The notes beneath the pieces are model-generated. The model saw nothing but the letters and a program-made list of their open reading frames with translations, was not told the DNA's origin and ran no database searches. Position numbers and translations under genes: made by a program. From WVZH01 sp034430895 (GTDB taxonomy: Bacteria; Chloroflexota; Anaerolineae; Anaerolineales; E44-bin32): a stretch of 7,030 nucleotides of DNA. Location of the stretch: NCBI GenBank assembly GCA_034430895.1, contig DAOUDW010000002.1:1-7030 (forward strand), in the 5' to 3' direction. Below, piece after piece: positions 1 to 6,561 of this stretch (position 1 is the first letter of the stretch; every line of letters begins with the position of its first letter).

Positions 1-418
1 TGAAGCAATACGTGCACTACTACAACTTCGCTCGACCCCACCAGGGCATTGATCAGCAGATTCCTTGCCGCCCGATGTGCGTTGACAAGTCTGCCGCCGA
101 CGGGAAGGTTGTTTCAATACCGGTATTGGGTGGCTTGCACCACGATTATCAGCGACGCGCGGCTTGAGATCTGATCTCTAAACATCAAGTGCTGATAGAA
201 AATCACGGGGGTCTATACTATTATGTATCTCGATGCTCAAACGCGTGATTCGAGGGTGAATTCGTATCCTCTGTGTAGTCTTTCGAGCTCTTTATCTCAC
301 ACAATATTGTTCTGAAACCATCTAATTATGCTTTTTTAAATCTTGAGCAAATGCCAGGATTGGTGACTCACGATAGATTTCGATATGATTACGCATGGAT
401 GAGATTTTTCGGCCAGCA
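1..418 (+). mobile_element. IS element copy 1, right-hand part
   Basis: This is the transposase 3' end, a noncoding tail of about 250 bp, and a terminal repeat ending GGCCAGCA at 418. The arrangement matches 6146-6561 of copy 2, including shared blocks such as GCTCAAACGCGTGATTCGAG. The orientation is the same as copy 2. The tail contains no open frame that I can support; a 13-nt perfect palindrome, GAGATCTGATCTC at 166-178, overlaps the stop codon. The exact outer base could be 418 to 420, because both copies continue with CA. Confidence 0.75.
3..167 (+). CDS. DDE transposase, C-terminal end only (IS copy 1, cut by window edge)
   Basis: The frame that begins at base 3 reads 54 codons to a TGA at 165-167. 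It matches the C-terminus of the complete transposase at 5197-6312, sharing the YYN-ARPHQGI motif typical of integrase-core (rve) transposases and the same last residues, HHDYQRRAA. Five residues differ between the two copies (Q/K, H/Q, F/Y, D/G, C/Y), so this is a diverged relative rather than an identical duplicate. The N-terminus and catalytic residues lie to the left of the window, so whether this copy is intact cannot be judged here. Confidence 0.9.
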   Translation, partial: KQYVHYYNFARPHQGIDQQIPCRPMCVDKSAADGKVVSIPVLGGLHHDYQRRAA

Positions 419-419
419 C

Positions 420-579
420 AGCTATTCGAAACACACATATTGTTGCCGCACATGAAAATACGCCAAGCAGAACTCAAATATACAACCTGGGCTTTAGAAG
501 AGCCTTGCTCTATCCAATTGATGTATTGGGGCTTGTCCGTACTGTAGCTATGGTGATTCTTGGTGGATTCTTTACATAA
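420..579 (+). pseudogene. Probable 3' remnant of an unrecognised gene truncated by the IS
   Basis: Just outside the IS end a frame runs to TAA at 577-579 with protein-like composition. It has a polar stretch (AAHENTPSRTQIYNLGFRRA) followed by a hydrophobic tail (VAMVILGGFF) that could be a membrane segment. It has no start of its own: the frame enters from the IS terminal repeat and meets a stop at 400. The simplest reading is that the IS inserted into, or deleted into, a gene and left about 53 codons. I do not recognise the family. It could also be a chance frame. Confidence 0.3.
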
Positions 580-584
580 CTTGT

Positions 585-795
585 TGTAGCATATCTTTGC
601 CGTTTGTTTTTTGTAGCATAATTTTGCCGCTGCGGCAACGATATGCTACAAGAAACAAATATTGTCACTTAAACGATAATCTTGCCGCAGTATAAAGCAT
701 AACATTGCCGATTTACAGGGGGAGCTTGCCTCGAAAGTCGACCGACTTTAAGCAAAATATTGCCGAAAGTGCAAATATTAAGCATAAGCTTGCCA
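585..795. repeat. Array of about seven 18-bp TTGCCG-type repeats
   Basis: Matches to TGTAGCATAAnnTTGCCG lie on the plus strand at 585-602, 612-629, 670-687 (weak), 693-710, 748-765 and 778-795, and on the minus strand at 633-650. Several are followed by a G/T-rich tail such as TTTGT. No convincing gene lies in 580-862. The same motif recurs at 6561-6674, next to an IS21-family istA fragment. Iterated transposase-binding repeats at element ends are known for IS21, Tn7-like and Mu-like transposons, so I infer this is a relic or end of such an element. Regulatory binding sites are an alternative. Confidence 0.55.
602..660. repeat. 59-bp imperfect palindrome made of two inverted TTGCCG repeats
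   Basis: Two copies of the array repeat face each other with only about three bases between them (612-629 plus, 633-650 minus). The symmetry extends outward through TTTGTTTTTTG on the left and CAAGAAACAAA on the right, giving arms of about 28 bp with roughly five mismatches. There is no T tract on either side, so a simple Rho-independent terminator is unlikely. Confidence 0.65.
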
Positions 796-862
796 AGAGT
801 ACTACAATATGAACTGTTGATTACAATCAAAATGTATTGGAGCTTGTTCCAAGAGAACGTAT

Positions 863-2044
863 CTAATCCTTAATCGCATCTTGATCGCTGTTGTGGCACC
901 AATCCATACCCCAGAAACCAGCTGCGCTTCCCTCGGCCTGACAACTCCATTCTCCATTAGACAAATTGACAATACACAATTGATCATCTTTCGATAATTG
1001 ACGAGTCCTTGTAAACAATATTTGTTGACCATCCGGCGACCAGGCAGCATCGAACTCCGACGAGTAGTAGTAGTCGGGATCGTTTCTGTTGGTTATTCGC
1101 CGATCGCCCGGGATCAACCGGTGGGAGTTTAATCCGTCGAGTTCCACAATATACAGCTTAAATACCGTACGTTCATTTAACTCAAGTACAGGTACCGCTT
1201 CTTCAACGCTAAAAACGATGAATTTGCCATTGGGAGAAAATGTTGGATCAAGCGCCCAATTTAAACTCGGGTTGTCCCAATCACCCAGTTCTGACCTCCT
1301 AATAGCAGGGAAGATCTCTCGCTGTTCACTACCATCCACATTCATTAACCAAACCGACCAAACGTCGACTGTTTCCCGCGATGACACAAATGTGATCTGA
1401 TCACCGGTAGGCGACCAGTCCGGATATTGATTATCACCCTCAAAAGTGAGCTGAGATATATCGTCGGTATCGAGATCGACTACATAAATCTGCCAACTTT
1501 GCCCATCGTTGGCTTCAAAGACTATTCGCCGACTGTCCGGCGACCAACTGGGGTACCTGTTGCGCTCGAATGGGGTTGAGATCTCGGTGAGAGTATTTGT
1601 GTCGAGGTCGATAAAACCGATACGTGTGTCATAAATATTTTCTTTGTAACCAACATCAACAAAAAAAGTGATCTTACGACAATCCGGAGACCACCTTGGG
1701 TAATAGTATCTCAAGTCTGATTCAGTCAACTGCTTATCGATTGTTCCATCAAGCTGCATGGTGAAAAGCATTCGATTTTCGAGTTCCTCTCCCGTTTCTA
1801 TGTTGAATTGAGATGAGATAACTAGCGGCGCATAAGTACTATCGTCGACCGTTGGTGTAGGACTTGCAGTTTGAACGGTCGGTTCCTTCGTTTGGGTTGG
1901 TGTTATCACCAATGTCGAAGGTAATGTGGCAGTCTTCCCAATTGTTTCCGTGACGCTGGTGATGGAACCTGTACAATTCGTCAGGATTATTCCTGACAGG
2001 AACAACAGTGTGACAATCGCAGGCTTTCTTCTATTCGTGATCAT
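863..2044 (-). CDS. PD40/TolB-like beta-propeller lipoprotein
   Basis: The 393-residue product starts with a basic, then hydrophobic signal sequence ending LTNC, a slightly atypical lipobox with Asn before Cys24, so it is probably lipid-anchored on the outer face of the cytoplasmic membrane. A Thr/Pro-rich linker (about 25-70) follows. The remainder is a propeller with PD40 signatures: WSPD at 118 and 167, WSPT at 210, FSPN at 269, WSPD at 335, plus a degenerate last blade (MDWCHN near 380). Strand motifs such as KITFF, RIVFEA, QITFVSS and QILFTR follow each one. PD40 propellers usually bind proteins or sugars, and no catalytic motif is visible. I chose the ATG at 2044 because GAGGG lies 5 nt upstream; an ATG at 2056 would overlap the preceding stop as ATGA and add four residues. 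It is almost certainly cotranscribed with the larger gene. A role as partner or immunity protein to that gene is an inference. Confidence 0.9.
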   Translation of the reverse strand: MITNRRKPAIVTLLFLSGIILTNCTGSITSVTETIGKTATLPSTLVITPTQTKEPTVQTASPTPTVDDSTYAPLVISSQFNIETGEELENRMLFTMQLDGTIDKQLTESDLRYYYPRWSPDCRKITFFVDVGYKENIYDTRIGFIDLDTNTLTEISTPFERNRYPSWSPDSRRIVFEANDGQSWQIYVVDLDTDDISQLTFEGDNQYPDWSPTGDQITFVSSRETVDVWSVWLMNVDGSEQREIFPAIRRSELGDWDNPSLNWALDPTFSPNGKFIVFSVEEAVPVLELNERTVFKLYIVELDGLNSHRLIPGDRRITNRNDPDYYYSSEFDAAWSPDGQQILFTRTRQLSKDDQLCIVNLSNGEWSCQAEGSAAGFWGMDWCHNSDQDAIKD

Positions 2045-2049
2045 GGGAT

Positions 2050-2054
2050 CCCTC
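2050..2054 (-). promoter_or_regulatory. Ribosome binding site deciding the lipoprotein start
   Basis: GAGGG on the minus strand sits 5 nt before the ATG at 2044 and overlaps the stop codon of the upstream gene, so ribosomes ending the long gene would be placed to restart here. The alternative ATG at 2056 lacks a comparable site. Confidence 0.55.
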
Positions 2055-4920
2055 ATTCACTAACTTCACATGCATCTTCATCATAGTTTTGTAAGAATAA
2101 ACAAGCTCTATCTCCATATCCTATATAAGTAGATTTCTTATCTCTAGGATTAATCATCACACGGAATTGATCAAGGCAAGCTTTAACTGTTGAGCATCCT
2201 GTATGATACCTTACATTATCAAATGTTCCATGAATCCAATCACCGTCTCCGAGTTCAATGTTACCTAACCACCCCTTATCCATGCCGTAAGCCATAATTT
2301 CTGCAGATATTTGGGGATAATTGGTTAAAATTTCTGGGTGCTCAACAATGTTGACACCATATTTATCTCCAAATATACCTTGATACCTATCGTAATTTTC
2401 AAAAAAGGTCAAATGACAAAAACCTCGACCGATATATGTGAATCCATCTCCTTCAGGATTGCCAAATCTACCACCATATTTTCTGTCAGCTGTTGTCTTA
2501 TCAATATTTTCCACAAGCCCATTATGCATATTAGCGTTGAGGTCATCATCCCATATAACCCCGAAACGCGATTCGCCGTACGCGGTAGCAAGCATGTAGG
2601 CGGTTTCATCTTCGGAAAAATCATATTCTGCTGCGGCAACCAATAGCATCGTTATGCGTTCCGGCAACAACTTTTCAACAATCCACTCTGGATTATTCTC
2701 TAACCTCAGCATGTCATATGCGGTATCTGACATCGCGAGAACTGTGTCGTTTCTGGGGAGATTATCCGGATCACCATTGCAAATCTCAATCACCCAATCT
2801 TTACATACATAATTTGCATACGATATCGGAGACGGGGATACCTGAAAACATTTGGTATACCCCCCCATGTTTACACATGATTCAAGTCTGGCTTTGCTAG
2901 ATTCAGCAGGCGCGGACATAGAAAAGAATGCAGTTGCTGTAATAACCCCTGCGGTATACAAAGCTGCCGCAGCGTCCCGCAACCTACGATAATAGGCGAT
3001 TTTCTGAGCTCGCTTCTTCTCCAACGCCCGCTGGCGAGCATTGAACTGTTTCGCAGCAGCAGCTTTGCGCGCAGCTTCTTCCTCGCGCCTTTTTCGCTGG
3101 TTGAGCGCAAGCGATGTCGCATAACTGATTCCAGTTACCGCCAATGCCCCTACCAGCAGGTTGTTCGACCCCGTGGTCGGTGCAACTTGATTCGCAACGC
3201 TTGTTAAACGAGACGCACTTTCATCGCCAAAAGTAACCACTATTGGCGGTTGCGAACTGTCTTCCGTCGAAGAGGCTGACGTACTATCGGTTTCGTCGAA
3301 TGGCGGTTCAATTGGTGGAGATTCTTCTGGAGGCTCGTCCAGAGGTTCGACGCTGAGTACCCCGGGCCCTTCTTCGTTATCTTCATCTACTTCATCCGGA
3401 GCCGGAATCAAGATCTCGCCCCAGGCCGCGCCCTTGTTGCCCACCTGATCCCAGGCTTCCACCTCCACCGGGTAACCGCCGATGGGTGCCACGATGTCCC
3501 CAAAATGCCGGTCCCACTTGAAATCGTCCGGACCGCTACTCCAGTTGTAGACCCGTTCACCATATTGCCCGCCATGGATGGTCAGGCGCACATGATCGAC
3601 ACCGATGCCGTTGTCCACGACGTTGATTGCTACTCGCTGCCAGATCGGCCACGAAGCGGGGATGTAGATCCTCGGCTCACCGTTGTCGACCATGATCGTG
3701 ACCGAAGCTGCCCCGCCGACGTTGCCTGCTTCGTCATAGCCGCGAGCGCGCACGCTATAGCTGCCGTTCGATACGGTGCGTGTGTCCCAGGTTGTCGACC
3801 AATTGCCGCCGCCGTCCGGGCTCAAGCCGCTCCAAGAACTCCCGCCGTTGGTTGAGATCTCGGCGCCGGCCAGATTCAGGTCGCTGCTCACACCACTGAG
3901 CGTGATTATGCCTGTAGCCCAGGTCGTGCCTGTGGGATTGGTAAAGGTCGTGATCGGGGCAATGGTGTCGATCTGGAAGGATAAGCTCTGGCTGTCGGTC
4001 CAACCGGCATTGTCTCTGGCCAGCAGATCGACAGTGTGAGAGCCGTCGTTCAATGTAATGGGTCCGCTGTAGGCGCTGTAGACCCCACCGTCGACCGAGG
4101 CCTGGAACGATGCCAGGCCTGATCCGGGTGAGGGATCGGAGGCGGATGCGGTGATCGTGACCGGCGAGACGTACCAGGACCCACTGCCAGAAACCCCGCT
4201 TGTATTGCCAATAATGGATGGCGGATTGGTATCTACGGCTTGGCTGGCATTGCCCATGAGGGAGCTATCGCCCCAACTAGACAATGCCCAGAAGGTGAAA
4301 TCGTTGGCACCTTCAACTAGATTAATCGAGCAGGTATCTCCCGGACAGAAGAATGTTGACCCGTTGTAGGTTCCTTCCAGAGCTATGATGTGTTCACCGC
4401 TGAGTGGTTCGTTTCCGGAAAGCGAGAGGCTGGCCGCGGCGGTGCAGTAGCCGTTGTCGCCGGTCTGGGGGCAGTTGATATTCCCTGAGATCGTCGCCGG
4501 CGGGTGGGTGACGGTTTGCTCCACCATGGTGCAGCCAGTTTGCCCGGCGGTGCAGCTTTCAATGCTGCTGGAGGAGCTAATAGAGCATGATATTCCTGGA
4601 GCATCGCACCTGACATCAACGGGAGGATAAGCTGGCCAGCCGACGCATGCAGTAGGGTTAAAGTATGCTCCAACGTTAGAGGGGCAACTGGCGCCAGGCG
4701 GGCGGTATAAATCCAGTGTGCAGTAATAGTTCGTTCCGCCATAACTGGTGGATGCTACGTAGTGACAATGCAGGCGCCGACGAACCCATGTGATCTCGGT
4801 GCGGTCAGGTCCGAGGTAATCGGCCAGGACCGGTACAACGATCAGTAGGCTGAACAGCAGCGCCAGCAGGGTGGCGACTCGACGCGATCTTCTCGTAATT
4901 CGGATGTGATTCACTTTCAT
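2053..4920 (-). CDS. Secreted multidomain surface protein: Ig-like stalk, membrane hairpin, C-terminal GH19-like hydrolase domain
   Basis: The 955-aa product, in order: a basic N-terminus and signal peptide (15-33, ending VLA); a Cys-rich region (about 50-160); three Ig-like repeats (about 232-319, 320-412, 413-506) with motifs such as ARDNAG, GYDEAGN and AWDQVGN; an acidic Pro/Ser linker (507-575); a hydrophobic segment (586-605); a Lys/Arg/Ala-rich, probably helical stretch (607-650); a second hydrophobic segment (653-671); a Cys-containing spacer (677-755); and a domain resembling GH19 chitinases and phage endolysins (about 756-930). In the last domain AYGES (candidate catalytic Glu783) and GDGFTYIGRGFCHLTFFENY (GRG 831-833) align with the family's HET and GDG-GRG-QLTG signatures, with substitutions. 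The likely substrate is peptidoglycan or a chitin-like polymer. The ATG at 4920 gives a normal signal peptide; a GTG at 4962 is possible. Below about 2900 the DNA becomes AT-rich with AGA, TTA and ATA codons, unlike the rest of the gene. Confidence 0.85.
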   Translation of the reverse strand: MKVNHIRITRRSRRVATLLALLFSLLIVVPVLADYLGPDRTEITWVRRRLHCHYVASTSYGGTNYYCTLDLYRPPGASCPSNVGAYFNPTACVGWPAYPPVDVRCDAPGISCSISSSSSIESCTAGQTGCTMVEQTVTHPPATISGNINCPQTGDNGYCTAAASLSLSGNEPLSGEHIIALEGTYNGSTFFCPGDTCSINLVEGANDFTFWALSSWGDSSLMGNASQAVDTNPPSIIGNTSGVSGSGSWYVSPVTITASASDPSPGSGLASFQASVDGGVYSAYSGPITLNDGSHTVDLLARDNAGWTDSQSLSFQIDTIAPITTFTNPTGTTWATGIITLSGVSSDLNLAGAEISTNGGSSWSGLSPDGGGNWSTTWDTRTVSNGSYSVRARGYDEAGNVGGAASVTIMVDNGEPRIYIPASWPIWQRVAINVVDNGIGVDHVRLTIHGGQYGERVYNWSSGPDDFKWDRHFGDIVAPIGGYPVEVEAWDQVGNKGAAWGEILIPAPDEVDEDNEEGPGVLSVEPLDEPPEESPPIEPPFDETDSTSASSTEDSSQPPIVVTFGDESASRLTSVANQVAPTTGSNNLLVGALAVTGISYATSLALNQRKRREEEAARKAAAAKQFNARQRALEKKRAQKIAYYRRLRDAAAALYTAGVITATAFFSMSAPAESSKARLESCVNMGGYTKCFQVSPSPISYANYVCKDWVIEICNGDPDNLPRNDTVLAMSDTAYDMLRLENNPEWIVEKLLPERITMLLVAAAEYDFSEDETAYMLATAYGESRFGVIWDDDLNANMHNGLVENIDKTTADRKYGGRFGNPEGDGFTYIGRGFCHLTFFENYDRYQGIFGDKYGVNIVEHPEILTNYPQISAEIMAYGMDKGWLGNIELGDGDWIHGTFDNVRYHTGCSTVKACLDQFRVMINPRDKKSTYIGYGDRACLFLQNYDEDACEVSE
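2860..2866. repeat. Seven-base C/G homopolymer inside the long gene
   Basis: Seven C on the plus strand read as ATG GGG GGG TAT in the gene. The run lies just C-terminal to the second membrane segment and before the hydrolase-like domain, close to where base composition changes. Slippage here would frameshift the effector domain and leave the anchored stalk intact. Confidence 0.9.
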
Positions 4921-5039
4921 TTCCCGCCCCAATGTTGCTGGCCAGTCACGCGATAGGTACACGTAAAGCCGCAGGCTCCCCCGATCTGCGGCGACGGGCG
5001 TGATATAAAATTCTCCCTCTGGCTGGAAATACTGTGTTC

Positions 5040-5068
5040 AGTTTACATGAATATGGAAGGGAAATCAA
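5040..5068 (-). promoter_or_regulatory. Possible sigma70-type promoter for the two-gene unit
   Basis: On the minus strand TTGATT (-35 like, 5063-5068) and TAAACT (-10 like, 5040-5045) are 17 bp apart, each with four of six consensus bases. This would give a leader of about 115 nt containing an inverted repeat (CCGCAG and CTGCGG at 4969-4991). It is the best candidate I see between the long gene and the IS but is weak on its own. Confidence 0.3.
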
Positions 5069-5098
5069 CTTGAAAGGAGAAGAGTACGATTTCCGTTT

Positions 5099-5124
5099 TG
5101 CTGGCCGAAAATGTACATCCGTTC
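5099..5124 (+). repeat. Left terminal inverted repeat of IS copy 2
   Basis: TGCTGGCCGAAAA followed by TGTACATCCGTTC. The outer 13 bases are inverted at 6549-6561, and 5102-5124 is inverted without mismatch at 6865-6887. Confidence 0.75.
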
Positions 5125-5184
5125 CAAAAATACGCAATAACACGGAAAAATGGCATTACAATCACGGTCTCCATTTCCCAAAAT

Positions 5185-5190
5185 GAAAGG
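5185..5190 (+). promoter_or_regulatory. Ribosome binding site deciding the transposase start
   Basis: GAAAGG ends 6 nt before the GTG at 5197. The open frame extends upstream to a TTG at 5098, but that codon overlaps the terminal repeat and has no such site. Confidence 0.6.
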
Positions 5191-5196
5191 CAGACT

Positions 5197-6312
5197 GTGA
5201 TTTCATCTTTCCAGCATTTCATCGAACTCCTCCTGCATATCATCGCGCAGACCATTAAAAGCCGGGCTAAACCTGGAAATCCGTCGATTCTTTCCGGCGC
5301 TGTCTTCGATCTCACACGTAGTAGATCAGAACTCGTGCTGGAAAATGCCTTTCTGCGTCAGCAGCTCATCGTGCTCAATCGTCAGGTTATACGTCCTTCC
5401 TGCAAGCCACGCGAGCGAGTCATTCTGGTCATGTTAGCCAGCGGACTGCGATCATGGAAACAGACGCTGACCATCGTTCAACCCGATACACTTCTACGCT
5501 GGCACCGTGACCTGTATCGCTGGTTGTGGAAGCGCAAATCTCGGAGAAGAAAACAACGTGGCCGTCCACCGCTCTCCGAAGAGACTGTTCGGCTCATTCA
5601 GTGCATGGCTCGAGAAAATCGCATCTGGGGCGCCAACCGCATTCATGGCGAGCTGCTAAAGCTGGGGCTGCGCGCCGCGAAAAGCACGATCCAGCGCTAC
5701 ATCAAATACGTCCGTGATCCTGACTCGTCTCAGCAGCGTTGGAGAACCTTCATCCACAACCACGCCAGCGAGATCTGGGCCTGCGATATCCTGCAGACTC
5801 ACAATCTGTTCTTCCGTTCTATATTCATTTTCGTCATCATTGAATTGAAGAACCGCCGCGTCGTGCACTTTGGGGTAACACGCCATCCCACTGACCAATG
5901 GTTGGCTCAACAGTTGCGCGAGGCAACACCTTTCGGAGATGCTCCTCGCTTCCTGATCCGCGACAATGACCGAAAATATGGGTCGTCTTTCAGACATGTT
6001 GCCATCGGGGCAGGCATCAAAGTGCTCCGCACTCCCTACCGTGCACCGAAAGCCAATGCCATCTGCGAACGCTTCCTGGGAAGTCTCCGGCGCGAATGTT
6101 TGGATCACTTCATCCTCTTGAGCGAACGGCACACCCATCGCATCGTGAAGAAATACGTTCAATACTACAACTACGCCAGACCTCATCAGGGCATCGGTCA
6201 ACAGATTCCTTGCCGACCGATGTACGTGGACAAGTCTGCCGCCGACGGGAAGGTTGTTTCAATTCCGGTGTTGGGCGGCTTGCACCACGATTATCAGCGA
6301 CGCGCGGCTTGA
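5197..6312 (+). CDS. IS transposase, integrase-core (rve) DDE type
   Basis: The 371-residue protein would excise and insert the IS by binding its terminal repeats. From the chosen GTG, with GAAAGG 6 nt upstream, come a hydrophobic N-terminus, the family signature RSRSELVLENAFLRQQL (about 41-57), a helix-turn-helix region (WGANRIHGELLKLGL, about 144-158), then the integrase core. The catalytic triad is visible: Asp197 in WACDILQTH, Asp256 in LIRDNDRKY and Glu291 in AICERF, with 34 residues between the second Asp and the Glu. RTPYRAPKANA and the C-terminal YYNYARPHQG are typical of IS3/IS481-like single-ORF enzymes. No internal stop or frameshift is seen, so it may be active. The exact IS family assignment is uncertain. 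The last 54 codons are duplicated at 3-167. Confidence 0.9.
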   Translation: MISSFQHFIELLLHIIAQTIKSRAKPGNPSILSGAVFDLTRSRSELVLENAFLRQQLIVLNRQVIRPSCKPRERVILVMLASGLRSWKQTLTIVQPDTLLRWHRDLYRWLWKRKSRRRKQRGRPPLSEETVRLIQCMARENRIWGANRIHGELLKLGLRAAKSTIQRYIKYVRDPDSSQQRWRTFIHNHASEIWACDILQTHNLFFRSIFIFVIIELKNRRVVHFGVTRHPTDQWLAQQLREATPFGDAPRFLIRDNDRKYGSSFRHVAIGAGIKVLRTPYRAPKANAICERFLGSLRRECLDHFILLSERHTHRIVKKYVQYYNYARPHQGIGQQIPCRPMYVDKSAADGKVVSIPVLGGLHHDYQRRAA

Positions 6313-6534
6313 GATCTGATCTCTAAACATCAAGCGTCTATAGAAAACCACGGGGGTCTATACCGTTATATATACAGATGCTCAAACGCGTGATTCGAGG
6401 GTGAATTTGTATCCTTGACATAATCTTCTAACTCTCTAGTTCATCCAATATCGTTCTGAAGCCATAATACTATGCTATATTGATCCGGAGCGAATGCGAG
6501 GATTGGTGACTCTCGATAGATTTCGATGTAATTT
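6313..6534. other. Noncoding tail of the IS between transposase and right end
   Basis: About 220-250 bp lack a supportable gene yet are recognisably shared with 168-391 in copy 1. Blocks such as GCTCAAACGCGTGATTCGAG and AGGATTGGTGACTC are kept with few changes, while the sequence between them has drifted. The palindrome GAGATCTGATCTC overlaps the transposase stop (6311-6323). Small minus-strand frames here look like chance. Confidence 0.6.
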
Positions 6535-6561
6535 CGCATGGATGGGATTTTTCGGCCAGCA
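6535..6561 (-). repeat. Right terminal inverted repeat of IS copy 2
   Basis: Read on the minus strand it begins TGCTGGCCGAAAAATCCCAT. The same right end, with one change near the core, occurs at 392-418 in copy 1. Confidence 0.75.

Larger units (their letters stand above)
5099..6561 (+). mobile_element. Complete IS element copy 2 (integrase-type DDE, single ORF)
   Basis: The left end TGCTGGCCGAAAA at 5099 and the inverted right end ending GGCCAGCA at 6561 form imperfect terminal repeats of about 27 bp (13 identical outer bases, then a shared CATCC after a 4-bp gap). Between them are a leader of about 100 bp, the transposase and a noncoding tail of about 250 bp. I see no clear target duplication: the flanks are CCGTTT on the left and CAACCA on the right. 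Copy 1 ends with the same right terminus, which supports 6561 as the boundary. An alternative right end at 6890 pairs even better with the left end. The length is about 1.46 kb, normal for such IS. Confidence 0.7.

Noticed and set aside
431..448. TTGCCG-like match just outside the right end of IS copy 1
   Set aside because: It fits the motif but also reads as part of the 420-579 frame, so I did not count it in the array.
602..660. Rho-independent terminator for the lipoprotein gene
   Set aside because: It is over 200 bp beyond the stop codon and lacks a T tract on the transcript.
585..795. CRISPR array
   Set aside because: The repeats are degenerate, unevenly spaced and in both orientations, with no spacer regularity and no cas genes.
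521..850. Similar 19-mers at 521-539 and 833-850 (16 of 19 matching) as further array units
   Set aside because: They share only TGTA and part of TTG-CCG with the array motif, and the first lies in the probable gene remnant, so chance is likely.
5098..5196. Upstream extension of the transposase to a TTG at 5098 (33 extra residues)
   Set aside because: It would begin inside the terminal repeat, lacks a ribosome site, and the GTG at 5197 has one at the right distance.
5656..6201. 181-codon open frame on the minus strand opposite the transposase
   Set aside because: It is a shadow of the transposase with no recognisable family features.
6415..6450. Perfect TTGACA -35 box in the IS tail as an outward promoter
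   Set aside because: There is no good -10 at 16-18 bp, and copy 1 does not keep the TTGACA.
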